Source of the DNA: a virus
Virus record (IMG/VR): IMGVR_UViG_3300009506_000006
Coordinates: 43,866 to 107,865 of that record
Strand: one strand, 5' to 3'
Length of the DNA stretch: 64,000 nt
The notes under the pieces were generated by a model. That model ran no database searches, was not told the DNA's origin, and saw only the letters and a list, made by a program, of their open reading frames with translations. Numbering within the stretch: position 1 is the stretch's first letter; each line of letters begins with the position of its first letter. Made by a program: the position numbers and the translations under genes. Shown one piece after another: positions 40,102 to 47,689 of the stretch.

Positions 40102-40422
40102 TCAATCATCGTACAACCCGTCCATGTAATTATGGATTTTCTTGATCATATATTCCACCAAACCAAGACAGAACAGTGTTGAGTTTTCGCCGAACCAGTA
40201 GTCAAATATATAATTGAATGCCTCATCCTCATTTTCCGGTTCGGCTTCCACAGTGTAAACCATGACGAGATTTTTGACTTTACCTGCATCATAATGATGT
40301 ATCAATAGATCAACTGCGTCATGTACGACTTCGCTGGGCTTCGGTCTCAATTGAATGACGTTGTTCGACTTCTGCTCTGGTTCCTCGCAGCCATTGGACG
40401 AATTCACGGTATTCTCTGTCAT
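40102..40422 (-). CDS. Small acidic protein, last gene of envelope module
   Basis: The protein has 106 residues. A disordered N-terminus (about 30 residues) precedes a mixed fold with KNLVMVYTVEAEPENEDEAFNYIFDYWFG. No membrane segment. It follows the two-segment membrane protein by 36 bases and may be cytosolic. Function unknown. Confidence 0.6.
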   Translation of the reverse strand: MTENTVNSSNGCEEPEQKSNNVIQLRPKPSEVVHDAVDLLIHHYDAGKVKNLVMVYTVEAEPENEDEAFNYIFDYWFGENSTLFCLGLVEYMIKKIHNYMDGLYDD

Positions 40423-40457
40423 AGTTTGTCTCCGTCATACTGCCTGAACGATCTGGA

Positions 40458-41033
40458 TTATTCTTGGCCATTGCTCTTTTTTAGTACCTCGAGTGGATCG
40501 ATAAGTTCGAATTGAATTGGATCCTGTTCCGATGTATCATTCAAACTTCCGTCTTTGCTGGCTTTTTTGTTGCCTTTTTTATTTGACATAACTTCAATCC
40601 AACTACCGCCTACTTTTTTTTGCAGCTTTTGCAAATCTAAAAGCTTTTTATGCAGTTCTCGATCATATGGCAACTTGAATGCACGTGGCTCCATCTTTCC
40701 GGAATACGTATAACGTTTAAATAAATTAAAAACATTGCGTGCCTGCTGTTGATTATCTGGTTTAATATCGCACCAGAAATAAAACGCACCTGGATTTTGG
40801 TTGTCTGGTTCGCTGATTGTCAAAGATATGATACGACTTTTCTCCGGGATCGCTTGCTCTGCCGGCCATCCTTTTAAGTCAGGCAGTGAATAGAAAAATG
40901 AAATTGAAAACCATAGTGCTATGGCTATACCGACACATTTATAAACAATGCGTCCTTTAGAATAAATGACTGACCAGCATAGAAAAAACATTACTAGCAG
41001 ATAGACAAACATGATTGCAGCGGTTGATATCAT
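40458..41033 (-). CDS. Two-segment membrane protein of envelope module
   Basis: The protein has 191 residues. Two N-terminal membrane segments (AAIMFVYLLVMFFLCWSVIY and VYKCVGIAIALWFSISFFYSL) are followed by a soluble domain with strands (SRIISLTISEPDNQNPGAFYFWCDI) and a Lys-rich, then acidic, tail. Its ATG overlaps the ExbD-like stop as ATGA, tying it to the channel proteins. No family recognised. Confidence 0.65.
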   Translation of the reverse strand: MISTAAIMFVYLLVMFFLCWSVIYSKGRIVYKCVGIAIALWFSISFFYSLPDLKGWPAEQAIPEKSRIISLTISEPDNQNPGAFYFWCDIKPDNQQQARNVFNLFKRYTYSGKMEPRAFKLPYDRELHKKLLDLQKLQKKVGGSWIEVMSNKKGNKKASKDGSLNDTSEQDPIQFELIDPLEVLKKSNGQE

Positions 41034-41623
41034 GGGCTTGCAGTTTCCTTGATTATCACCAATGGTTTAAAAGTCGGATCAAACATCATAATATCACCAT
41101 TGGCGTTCATGGTGAACCGTGTTGCTGTTTCTTCTTGCCACTGTGAAGTTAATGTAATGTCTTTGTAGAAAACTGTCGAAAACGACGGATTGATTTTATC
41201 GATCGTTGCGATAACATGAGTGGGCTCTTTTTCGCGTTTGGTATATGCGTGCACATTTAGAGTCCATTCCCCGGGAATAAATCCTCTGATCGTGGTTAAT
41301 TCCTGGTTGCGGGGACATTTTACAACCAAACCGTCCGGCATGATGATAGTATCATTGATATATCCAAGATCGTCTCTGTCGATGTGCGCAAAATTTTTTT
41401 CTAGACGACGAAACCATACAACTCCTCCAAGCGGATCTTCGAGCCAAGTGTCGATATCGTCTGTATTGTCATTTGGCCAAGTTACCGTAATGATATACTC
41501 AGCCTTGTTTTTCATGTTTGCTTTTTGAGTTTGCGGCCGGATTAACATGAAAGATATGCAAAACAAAATTGTTATGCCAAGCAACATGTTAAATAAGAGA
41601 TCTAGAAATCCTGTATTCCGCAT
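41030..41623 (-). CDS. ExbD/TolR-like stator protein with DUF2135-like domain
   Basis: The protein has 197 residues. A single N-terminal membrane helix starts TGFLDLLFNMLLGITILFCI, with Asp8 at the place of the proton-carrying Asp of ExbD, TolR and MotB. The periplasmic part contains ITVTWPNDNTDDIDTWLEDPLGG, reminiscent of DUF2135/YfaP-type beta domains. It replaces the normal TolR/ExbD or OmpA-like domain. It overlaps the TolQ-like gene by 22 bases. Together they probably form a proton-driven unit. Confidence 0.75.
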   Translation of the reverse strand: MRNTGFLDLLFNMLLGITILFCISFMLIRPQTQKANMKNKAEYIITVTWPNDNTDDIDTWLEDPLGGVVWFRRLEKNFAHIDRDDLGYINDTIIMPDGLVVKCPRNQELTTIRGFIPGEWTLNVHAYTKREKEPTHVIATIDKINPSFSTVFYKDITLTSQWQEETATRFTMNANGDIMMFDPTFKPLVIIKETASP

Positions 41624-42072
41624 GACAGCCCCATCTCCAGGTTATAAATTTGAAGCTTGAGCATGAATGAACAGATAAGTCCAGCTGCTGTTGTGTATAG
41701 TGCTGTTCCCATACCATGCGCCATATTTGCAATTGCCGCCTGCATACTATTAATGTTTGCAGCATCGATCTTGCAGAATACGGTGTCCAATGTGAACAAG
41801 AAACCAAACACGGTCCCGATCATACCAAGAGTCACGAACTTTTCAGCAAACCATTTGGCTGTATTGAGTTGACTTGCAGCAGTTGTTTTAATTTGATATG
41901 TTAAGATACCGAGCTGTATAGAGAATATGATAAACAAGGTGAGGATCACGAAGCTGAGCTTTGTTAGATCTGCCTGGTTGACTTTTTCGAATAGGCTGTA
42001 ATAGTACATCAAAAAAAGTCCGACACCTATCATGCACATACAGAGCCACCATTTCAGAAAATATCTTTTCAT
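41602..42072 (-). CDS. MotA/TolQ/ExbB proton-channel family protein
   Basis: The protein has 156 residues and four membrane segments. GMIGTVFGFLFTLDTVF and HGMGTALYTTAAGLICSFMLKLQIY carry the conserved Thr and Gly residues lining the proton path. The large cytoplasmic loop of TolQ is short here. It would pair with the ExbD-like protein encoded next and convert proton flow into movement at the envelope. Its ATG overlaps the ClpP-like stop as ATGA. Confidence 0.88.
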   Translation of the reverse strand: MKRYFLKWWLCMCMIGVGLFLMYYYSLFEKVNQADLTKLSFVILTLFIIFSIQLGILTYQIKTTAASQLNTAKWFAEKFVTLGMIGTVFGFLFTLDTVFCKIDAANINSMQAAIANMAHGMGTALYTTAAGLICSFMLKLQIYNLEMGLSCGIQDF

Positions 42073-42770
42073 GGTTCACCTTCATACGGGACAATGCCAA
42101 TCTCAATAGCACGTTGCATATTGATCCACTCAGTTTTGCGTTCCCATACTTCCCATTGCTCCTTGTCTTTAAGATTGGTTCTGTCCATCAGGATGTTGAA
42201 ATACTGATCACGCAACAAATCAAACAACGCAGTCTGGCTTCTGAACTCAGAGCTTGATCCTTGAAGAGACGAACTTGCTTCGTGTATCATAAATACCGTG
42301 TTTGCAACCGCTGTGCGATTATCGAACGCTAGGAACACAGGAACCGCGGCACTGGCAATAAGACCGTTGGCGATAGCATGAAATTTAAAACCGTCCTTTT
42401 GGGCTTGTTGAATCAAACCGTACAACGCGAAGCCGACAAAGGCACTGCCTCCATACGAGTTGATAAACACTTCTGCTTCCGTAATGCCTTTAAGTTTTAA
42501 AATCGAAATATCGTTCCAGAAATCTTTATCTTCGAAGTCTAAATTATCGTAGATTTTCATGAACGCTTTGTCATTTGCAATGAATGTCATGCTCGAGAGC
42601 TTTGCTTCAAGCGGATCTTTTTTGCATTCGCATTGCTCCGATGTCGCATCTTTGTCGGAAGTTTCAGTTTCGTAAACTGTGAATAAGCCTCGATTCGCAG
42701 CATCAGCATGACCGTCGTGAACAGTCATCAAACATATAACGATCGATAATGCCAACAATGTCGTTTTCAT
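42069..42770 (-). CDS. Exported ClpP-like protein
   Basis: The protein has 233 residues with a Sec signal peptide (MKTTLLALSIVICLMTVHDGHA). The ClpP fold is clear: FINSYGGSAFVGFALY (oxyanion strand), Ser140 in NGLIASAAVPV and His163 in MIHEA. The third residue of the triad, Asp in normal ClpP, appears as Thr in KTEW. ClpP is cytoplasmic and needs AAA+ partners; this one would act in the periplasm. It is the first gene of the envelope module. Confidence 0.82.
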   Translation of the reverse strand: MKTTLLALSIVICLMTVHDGHADAANRGLFTVYETETSDKDATSEQCECKKDPLEAKLSSMTFIANDKAFMKIYDNLDFEDKDFWNDISILKLKGITEAEVFINSYGGSAFVGFALYGLIQQAQKDGFKFHAIANGLIASAAVPVFLAFDNRTAVANTVFMIHEASSSLQGSSSEFRSQTALFDLLRDQYFNILMDRTNLKDKEQWEVWERKTEWINMQRAIEIGIVPYEGEP

Positions 42771-42789
42771 TCAACTTCCTTTCATATGA

Positions 42790-43188
42790 TTACTCGATTT
42801 CATCACGTTGAAATTCCACACTTACATTGTGCACACGCCACCCGCTATGTTCCCCAAGATCTGTTACACTCGGATCGCGGCAGACAAGTCCGTTGAAGCT
42901 AGCGCTTCTGAATATGGCGGATGCCGTGTCAATATACCCGCGTGCCGTGCGCGTACCGGTGTTGACCGGCACATAGATATTGATAGAAATCAGACCGATA
43001 TAACGGCGTAAATTGGTCGAACCGCCGAGCGATATTTTGCGTGAGAGACCAGATACCACCTGCAGTTCAACCCAGGCGCTATCGGCTGGTGGATCGAAAT
43101 CAACGTTGGCATATTTGATAGCTGTCGTGGATCCCCAATTGGTGGCGAACCGTTGTTCAATATATTTGGCTTCGTTTGAATAGCTCAT
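42790..43188 (-). CDS. Tail terminator-like protein
   Basis: The protein has 132 residues. SNEAKYIEQRFATNWGSTTAIKYANVDFDPPADSAWVELQVVSG and SINIYVPVNTGTRTARGYIDTASAIFRSASFNGLVC match the tail terminator (lambda gpU/DUF4128-like) pattern. It caps the tail tube. Overlaps the upstream gene by four bases. Confidence 0.75.
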   Translation of the reverse strand: MSYSNEAKYIEQRFATNWGSTTAIKYANVDFDPPADSAWVELQVVSGLSRKISLGGSTNLRRYIGLISINIYVPVNTGTRTARGYIDTASAIFRSASFNGLVCRDPSVTDLGEHSGWRVHNVSVEFQRDEIE

Positions 43189-43667
43189 AGCATTTCAGTC
43201 ACTGCAGCAGCCGCTGCCAGACGCAAGATCTCCGGCAAGCGTTGTTTGATTTCTAGGTATGTAAGACCGTAGACATGATATGCCGGTGTCACCGGCCAAC
43301 CGATGTATTCCACATCAATTGCATGCTCGATGGCGTTGGACACAATAATTGACTGCACATGTTGCGCAGTCTTAATGATTGACATGGCCATCATGGCTTG
43401 TTGACGGAGCAGGTGCTTGACGGCTTCGTCTTGGATGCAAATATTTTGTAATTCTTGATTGACGCGTGTTGGTGGTGAGCTGTTCTCAAAGTTTATGCCG
43501 ATACGATGGCTGAGAACATATGATCCAGTGCAGATAGGTGATTTTTTGACTATGCTTTCATAGACTTCCGTTGCAGCGGTTTTGACAATAGCTTCAGCAG
43601 TTTGCGTTATTTCTTTTTTGGCTTGTTCGAACTGTATGCTTAACTGTTGTAAGGTTGTTGCAGCCAT
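43185..43667 (-). CDS. HK97 gp10-like tail component
   Basis: The protein has 160 residues from ATG 43667. ETAEAIVKTAATEVYESIVKKSPICTGSYVLSHRIGIN follows the HK97 gp10 family, where this stretch reads as 'VVKxTPVDTGRxRxS'. It acts in tail completion between terminator and connector genes. Confidence 0.7.
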   Translation of the reverse strand: MAATTLQQLSIQFEQAKKEITQTAEAIVKTAATEVYESIVKKSPICTGSYVLSHRIGINFENSSPPTRVNQELQNICIQDEAVKHLLRQQAMMAMSIIKTAQHVQSIIVSNAIEHAIDVEYIGWPVTPAYHVYGLTYLEIKQRLPEILRLAAAAAVTEML

Positions 43668-43891
43668 GTCCAAGGCGCCTTGTCTATTTCACATCGACCG
43701 CTGTCCAAAAAATCTTTGACGTATTGCGGCAGTTTGTAATCTTCCCGCCAGCATTCTTTTAGATAACGCTTGAAATCTTTTTGGATGACCGGATACATGA
43801 ATCCATAGTGTTCACCGGCAATGTAGAAGAACTCCAGTGTGCTTTTACCGGTAATGTACGTTAGTTTGTACAACCGATCCAGATCATCCAT
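43640..43891 (-). CDS. Small conserved phage protein
   Basis: Eighty-three residues from ATG 43891. YITGKSTLEFFYIAGEHYGFMYPVIQKDFKRYLKECWREDYKLP appears in the head-tail region of several phages as a hypothetical. Overlaps both neighbours. Confidence 0.6.
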   Translation of the reverse strand: MDDLDRLYKLTYITGKSTLEFFYIAGEHYGFMYPVIQKDFKRYLKECWREDYKLPQYVKDFLDSGRCEIDKAPWTWLQQPYNS

Positions 43892-44027
43892 TAACACTTA
43901 TGTCCGCTTTGACCTGACATCCAAGAATTTTGGACACAAGATTAAGCAGTTTGCGCGCTACCCACATGCGCAGTTTAAATTCCCGGGTCAATCGAATACA
44001 TACGTCAACTGTTAAGTTTGCGTTCAA
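43884..44027 (-). CDS. 47-residue conserved phage micro-protein
   Basis: Read from TTG 44027: NANLTVDVCIRLTREFKL, then RMWVARKLLNLVSKILGC and a short tail. The basic amphipathic LRxWxARKLLxL pattern followed by GCxV is one I associate with tiny proteins in phage head-tail regions. The stop overlaps the next gene's ATG. Confidence 0.55.
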   Translation of the reverse strand: MNANLTVDVCIRLTREFKLRMWVARKLLNLVSKILGCQVKADISVNG

Positions 44028-44244
44028 TTTTCGTAGCTTGTAGTCGATTTGTTTCATAACGTTTTTGTATCAGCTTTGGTAGACTGTAGCCTAAATTTCG
44101 CATCTTCAGCGCGATCTCAGCTGTTTCATGCAGCAGCTGCAGACGTCGTGCCGGACTCGCGACCAGCACTTTCAGCTCGATTTCTTTGTATCGATCTGCA
44201 AGTTGCATGGCGCGTGCCCGCGGGCTGATATCGATCACAGTCAC
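44005..44244 (-). CDS. Small helical phage protein
   Basis: Seventy-nine residues from GTG 44244 (TAGTG overlap with the previous stop). Helical and basic: MQLADRYKEIELKVLVASPARRLQLLHETAEIALKMRNLGYSLPKL. Function unknown; lies in the connector gene block. Confidence 0.55.
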   Translation of the reverse strand: MTVIDISPRARAMQLADRYKEIELKVLVASPARRLQLLHETAEIALKMRNLGYSLPKLIQKRYETNRLQATKIERKLNS

Positions 44245-44612
44245 TACGGCAACCTGATTTGAATTATATACATTGCAGCTGCCGGATCTTTGCTGAAATT
44301 CATTACCTGCCAATTTACCGAGCCGATAACGACAACATCGTTAAGTTTTGGTACAACCGCCAAGTCCAGTGCTGGGACCAGCAGTTTCTGATCGGTTGGC
44401 TGAATTACGACATTGTCGATTTCCTGGGACTGATACCGGACCAGCAAACCTGCAACACTATAGCTTGTATAGGATTCGCTAACCGCGCCGGTTGTAGTAT
44501 TGTATGTTGCTGATCCGGAAGATTTGCTGCGATATGTAACCGTGGTCAACATATCGTCCAAAATATCGAAAGCTGCCTGCACGGCTGTTTGTACTGTCGT
44601 GCCGATACCCAT
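44244..44612 (-). CDS. Head-tail joining / neck protein
   Basis: The protein has 122 residues. The beta-rich body (GAVSESYTSYSVAGLLVRYQSQEIDNVVIQPTDQKLLVPALDLAVVPKLNDVVVIGSVNWQVMNF) resembles the stopper/joining proteins of siphophages (Phage_H_T_join-like). It would connect the capsid adaptor to the tail terminator. Confidence 0.7.
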   Translation of the reverse strand: MGIGTTVQTAVQAAFDILDDMLTTVTYRSKSSGSATYNTTTGAVSESYTSYSVAGLLVRYQSQEIDNVVIQPTDQKLLVPALDLAVVPKLNDVVVIGSVNWQVMNFSKDPAAAMYIIQIRLP

Positions 44613-45187
44613 TAAGAATAGTCTCCATATAAATCACGATAGATAGCTGAATCAGTTGCACTAAGCCCGCCACCGCCTGCACCGATTCGCTTGAGTGTGC
44701 GCGCAGCGCTGGTGGCTTTAACAGCATAGTAATTAATTATTGCCCACACGGATGCCGGAATGGTTTCCGTACGATCATGTTTGTCAAATTCGATTTCAAT
44801 GACATCAGCTTTGAGCCGATGTATACCGGCGCTGTCAGGATCATCGGTACGATCGGACAGGATCAGGTATCCGGCAAATTCCGCCGTACCGTTCTTAAGC
44901 CAGATTGGTATGCTGTCCTGTGAAAATAAATAACCATCTCGATCAGTTACGCCGATTCTTGGAAATCGTAGCGCTTGGCTTTCGGAGGTTTTAACGCCTG
45001 TCCAATCAACACGTTCATCAAACAGGCGTGTGGCCCAGACGATTGCAGCATTCTTTGTCGCCGGCAGAGCATTGGTGATTGAGCTGGAGACGTTGACTTT
45101 GCTGTCCCAGTATGTATTGAATTCTGCCAGTGTGCAGTACGCATTGGCGTCAGATGCACCGGCAGTTGCAATTAATGTAATGGCCAT
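44612..45187 (-). CDS. Head-tail adaptor (DnaT-like fold)
   Basis: The protein has 191 residues. AGASDANAYCTLAEFNTYWDSKV at the N-terminus and AIVWATRLFDERVDWTGVKTSESQALRFPR are typical of the DnaT-like or gp6-type adaptor proteins in phage connector modules. Forms a ring beneath the portal. Confidence 0.75.
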   Translation of the reverse strand: MAITLIATAGASDANAYCTLAEFNTYWDSKVNVSSSITNALPATKNAAIVWATRLFDERVDWTGVKTSESQALRFPRIGVTDRDGYLFSQDSIPIWLKNGTAEFAGYLILSDRTDDPDSAGIHRLKADVIEIEFDKHDRTETIPASVWAIINYYAVKATSAARTLKRIGAGGGGLSATDSAIYRDLYGDYS

Positions 45188-45198
45188 AATTCAGTACC

Positions 45199-45507
45199 TC
45201 AAACGTCTTGGACTGTTAACCTAACGATGAACTCTCCATAACTTCCTTCAGCAGTTGTGACATGGCATATAATAAAATATGTTATGCCATCCGTACCGCC
45301 TTGGACATACGGCCGTATCGTGCTTCCAGAATATGTACACTTGACCGCATCAAGCAATGTTTCAGTCACAGTCGTTCCATTTTCATCTTTAGCCACGAAA
45401 GCAACAGCTGATATGGTTTCAGTCGATAACCAACTCGAGATGTCAATATCGATAAACCATTTTTCCCATGAGCCTTTATTTTGTGACAGCGTAAAAGTCT
45501 CGCTCAT
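45199..45507 (-). CDS. Phage structural protein, beta-rich
   Basis: The protein has 102 residues, mostly beta strands: WEKWFIDIDISSWLSTETISAVAFVAKDENGTTVTETLL...YFIICHVTTAEGSYGEFIVRLTVQDV. This is the pattern of small phage proteins with an immunoglobulin-like fold next to connector genes. Overlaps its upstream neighbour by four bases. Confidence 0.62.
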   Translation of the reverse strand: MSETFTLSQNKGSWEKWFIDIDISSWLSTETISAVAFVAKDENGTTVTETLLDAVKCTYSGSTIRPYVQGGTDGITYFIICHVTTAEGSYGEFIVRLTVQDV

Positions 45508-45860
45508 ATGCGGACCTCGTAATCAGATCGCGTCAAAAGCGTGCGTCCGGTTGAGAACACCCACAATCGATAGCGATTTGTCATGCAACAATTAATGTAT
45601 TCGCGCAATTTAATGCCGTCAGATCCTTGGCGTATAATTCCACGTCCGAACCGTTTCACGAACCTCTCGCCATTGGCATGATCGATCAGCACGTCGTGCC
45701 GAGGCAGGATGTTGATCGACGGGACAAATGAAAAGCGAACAATCGCATCCGCATTCACAGATTTCCATGTGTTTTCTTTGCCGTCTTCGTCATACTGTTT
45801 TATGACGACGCCGTCTGCAGTCTCGAGCTCCCATGCATAGACTGTGTTAGGCTTCAACAT
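45504..45860 (-). CDS. Hypothetical protein in structural block
   Basis: The protein has 118 residues from ATG 45860 (GGAG upstream). Strand-rich, with SVNADAIVRFSFVPSINILPRHDVLIDHANGERFVKRFGRGI and C-terminal RSDYEVRI. Probably a structural accessory; no family assigned. Confidence 0.55.
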   Translation of the reverse strand: MLKPNTVYAWELETADGVVIKQYDEDGKENTWKSVNADAIVRFSFVPSINILPRHDVLIDHANGERFVKRFGRGIIRQGSDGIKLREYINCCMTNRYRLWVFSTGRTLLTRSDYEVRI

Positions 45861-47040
45861 ACCAGAAATCTCCGAACGTTTTGATAGTCTTATCAGCGAA
45901 ATATTCGTCGACTGCTTGCTTGACGCCAGGCCATGAATAGTCATGGCCGATAATTAATTGCTTCGTGATAGGTCCCCACATTTGCAAGTCCGCCTTGCAG
46001 CCTTCGTAACTATGGTCACCATCTATGAAGACCATATCGATTTCGCTGTTCGCAAAAATTTTAAACGCATCTTGGCTGTCCATCTCAAGCAACCGCAGAT
46101 TATTGAACATGCCGACATTATCGAGAAACGCCTGCTTGATTTTATCCGGATGCTTGGCTTCGATATGTGCAGCCTGACGTTCGTCAAGCGACCCCATGAA
46201 ATGATCGACAGCATACACAGTGCCTTGCCTGCATCCAGACAGCAGCGCGTGCGTGGAGCGGCCTTTCCAGACACCGATTTCGACGATTATCTTCATCTGC
46301 TTGGCTTTTTTGTACAGCCAATCTAATTCCGGTCCGGTCATCCAGCCCGGAATATCATTGCAATAATGCGTGTCACGCGCAATTTCATTCAAATGCGTTG
46401 ACAAACTGACAATATGACTGCCGACATGCCCAAGCTCGATTGTCGGATCTGCCCATATTTCTATGCCAGCCAAATTACAACGATGACAAAAACTCAAGTC
46501 TTCACCGAGTTGCTCGTGATTAGGCATGGTCCAGTGATTAAACGGATATCCGTATTGCTCTACCATGCTTAAACTCAATACTTGACTGATCAAATCTTTG
46601 CGCAGCAGCATGTATCCGGTAGCCAGGCCTGCCACTTGGAACGGATGATCTGGAATATCATGTGACTTGATACCGGCAAAGGCATTATGCGCCATATTGT
46701 CAGACAGATCTTCCGAGAATACCAATGGCCGGTATTGGGTATCTGATCTGGCATAGTAAATCCCACCGGCTACAGGCTTGTCCAGTGCGATCAATTTCAT
46801 GATGCCGTTTTCTGGCGATACGATATCGGCATCGATAAACATCAGATAATCACACTGTTGTTCTTTGGCCTGCTGTATAATGTAATTTCGCTGGCTTGAC
46901 AGCAGCGCCCCGCGCCGATAGAACGTATTGACCTGGTACCCATTTTCAGCCATGTGGATGCATGCTGTTGATAGCGATGTCACGAACTGGCTGTCGACCT
47001 GACTGTAATGTGGAATACCCACCAAGAGCTTCTTGTTCAT
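45847..47040 (-). CDS. Glycosyltransferase-methyltransferase fusion
   Basis: The protein has 397 residues from ATG 47040. Residues 1-200 form a GT-A domain (TACIHMAENGYQVNTFY..., YLMFIDADIVSP as DxD). Residues about 205-390 form a Methyltransf_24-type domain (IIVEIGVWKGRSTHALLSG, YAVDHFMGS, MVFIDGDHSYEGCKAD). A two-step sugar transfer and methylation on one chain is plausible. It has its own operator-type promoter with a very short leader. Confidence 0.82.
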   Translation of the reverse strand: MNKKLLVGIPHYSQVDSQFVTSLSTACIHMAENGYQVNTFYRRGALLSSQRNYIIQQAKEQQCDYLMFIDADIVSPENGIMKLIALDKPVAGGIYYARSDTQYRPLVFSEDLSDNMAHNAFAGIKSHDIPDHPFQVAGLATGYMLLRKDLISQVLSLSMVEQYGYPFNHWTMPNHEQLGEDLSFCHRCNLAGIEIWADPTIELGHVGSHIVSLSTHLNEIARDTHYCNDIPGWMTGPELDWLYKKAKQMKIIVEIGVWKGRSTHALLSGCRQGTVYAVDHFMGSLDERQAAHIEAKHPDKIKQAFLDNVGMFNNLRLLEMDSQDAFKIFANSEIDMVFIDGDHSYEGCKADLQMWGPITKQLIIGHDYSWPGVKQAVDEYFADKTIKTFGDFWYVEA

Positions 47041-47048
47041 ACGTTCCA

Positions 47049-47076
47049 TTCTTACCGAGAGTAAGAATTTTGTCAA
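47049..47076 (-). promoter_or_regulatory. Operator-type promoter before the fusion gene
   Basis: TTGACA (47076-47071), 16 bases, TAAGAA (47054-47049). Palindrome ATTCTTAC-N5-GTAAGAAT spans the spacer and -10 box. The predicted transcript start lies within a few bases of the ATG at 47040, so the message may be leaderless or nearly so. Confidence 0.7.
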
Positions 47077-47086
47077 TAATTATTGA

Positions 47087-47578
47087 TCAAGTTTCGTCAT
47101 AACTGAAGGTCAATGTCTCGGCTGACAATGTTCCCGGGTTAGCCGTGCTGGCTACACCCATCTGCAAGCGCAGGAAGTCGCCTTTATACCCGGTCCCGGT
47201 ATATGGTCCGGCGTTGTAGGTAGCCAGATTAATAGAACTTCCAGCCGTAGCTCCAAACACATCAGCGCCGGATATATCCGCATCTGTCTGAGTCTGGAAA
47301 CTTGTGTGAGTATCGTAATCAACGGATACGCCAGTACCGAATCCACTGGATCCGTCTGTATACGCCGCCAAATTTTGGATATCCACACTGGGGGCGGAGT
47401 TAAAGTAAAACCGAAGCTGCTTGGTATAACTCCAGTCCTCGCCTCCTGCAGGGATCTGCAGCCGGTTGCTGGTGTCCACCGTGGTTTCATTGGCTGACTT
47501 GAAGCGCACGGTACCGGAGGTCTTGTCGACTCCGGTGTTAGTGTCTGTGACTTCATGAATCTGTACATCTGCGGCCAT
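47087..47578 (-). CDS. Phage structural protein
   Basis: The protein has 163 residues, Thr/Ser/Gly-rich and beta-strand-like (GTVRFKSANETTVDTSNRLQIPAGGEDWSYTKQLRFYFNSAPSVDIQNLAAYTDGSSGFGTGVSVDYDTHTSF). It matches a class of phage virion proteins with jelly-roll-like folds. It stands alone between the repeat protein and the fusion gene. Confidence 0.6.
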   Translation of the reverse strand: MAADVQIHEVTDTNTGVDKTSGTVRFKSANETTVDTSNRLQIPAGGEDWSYTKQLRFYFNSAPSVDIQNLAAYTDGSSGFGTGVSVDYDTHTSFQTQTDADISGADVFGATAGSSINLATYNAGPYTGTGYKGDFLRLQMGVASTANPGTLSAETLTFSYDET

Positions 47579-47689
47579 GAGTATAATCTCCCACTTAATT
47601 TGGATGAATCACGGCAGCGCAGCATTGCAATCTAACCGCATTCAATTTGAATTATATGACGACAGCAAACTGTGCATGCCTGCTGTCAT

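Noticed and set aside
40102-42770. Zorya anti-phage defence system
   Set aside because: A MotA-like and an ExbD-like protein are present, but the stator has no OmpA-like domain and no ZorC, ZorD or ZorE-like gene is nearby.
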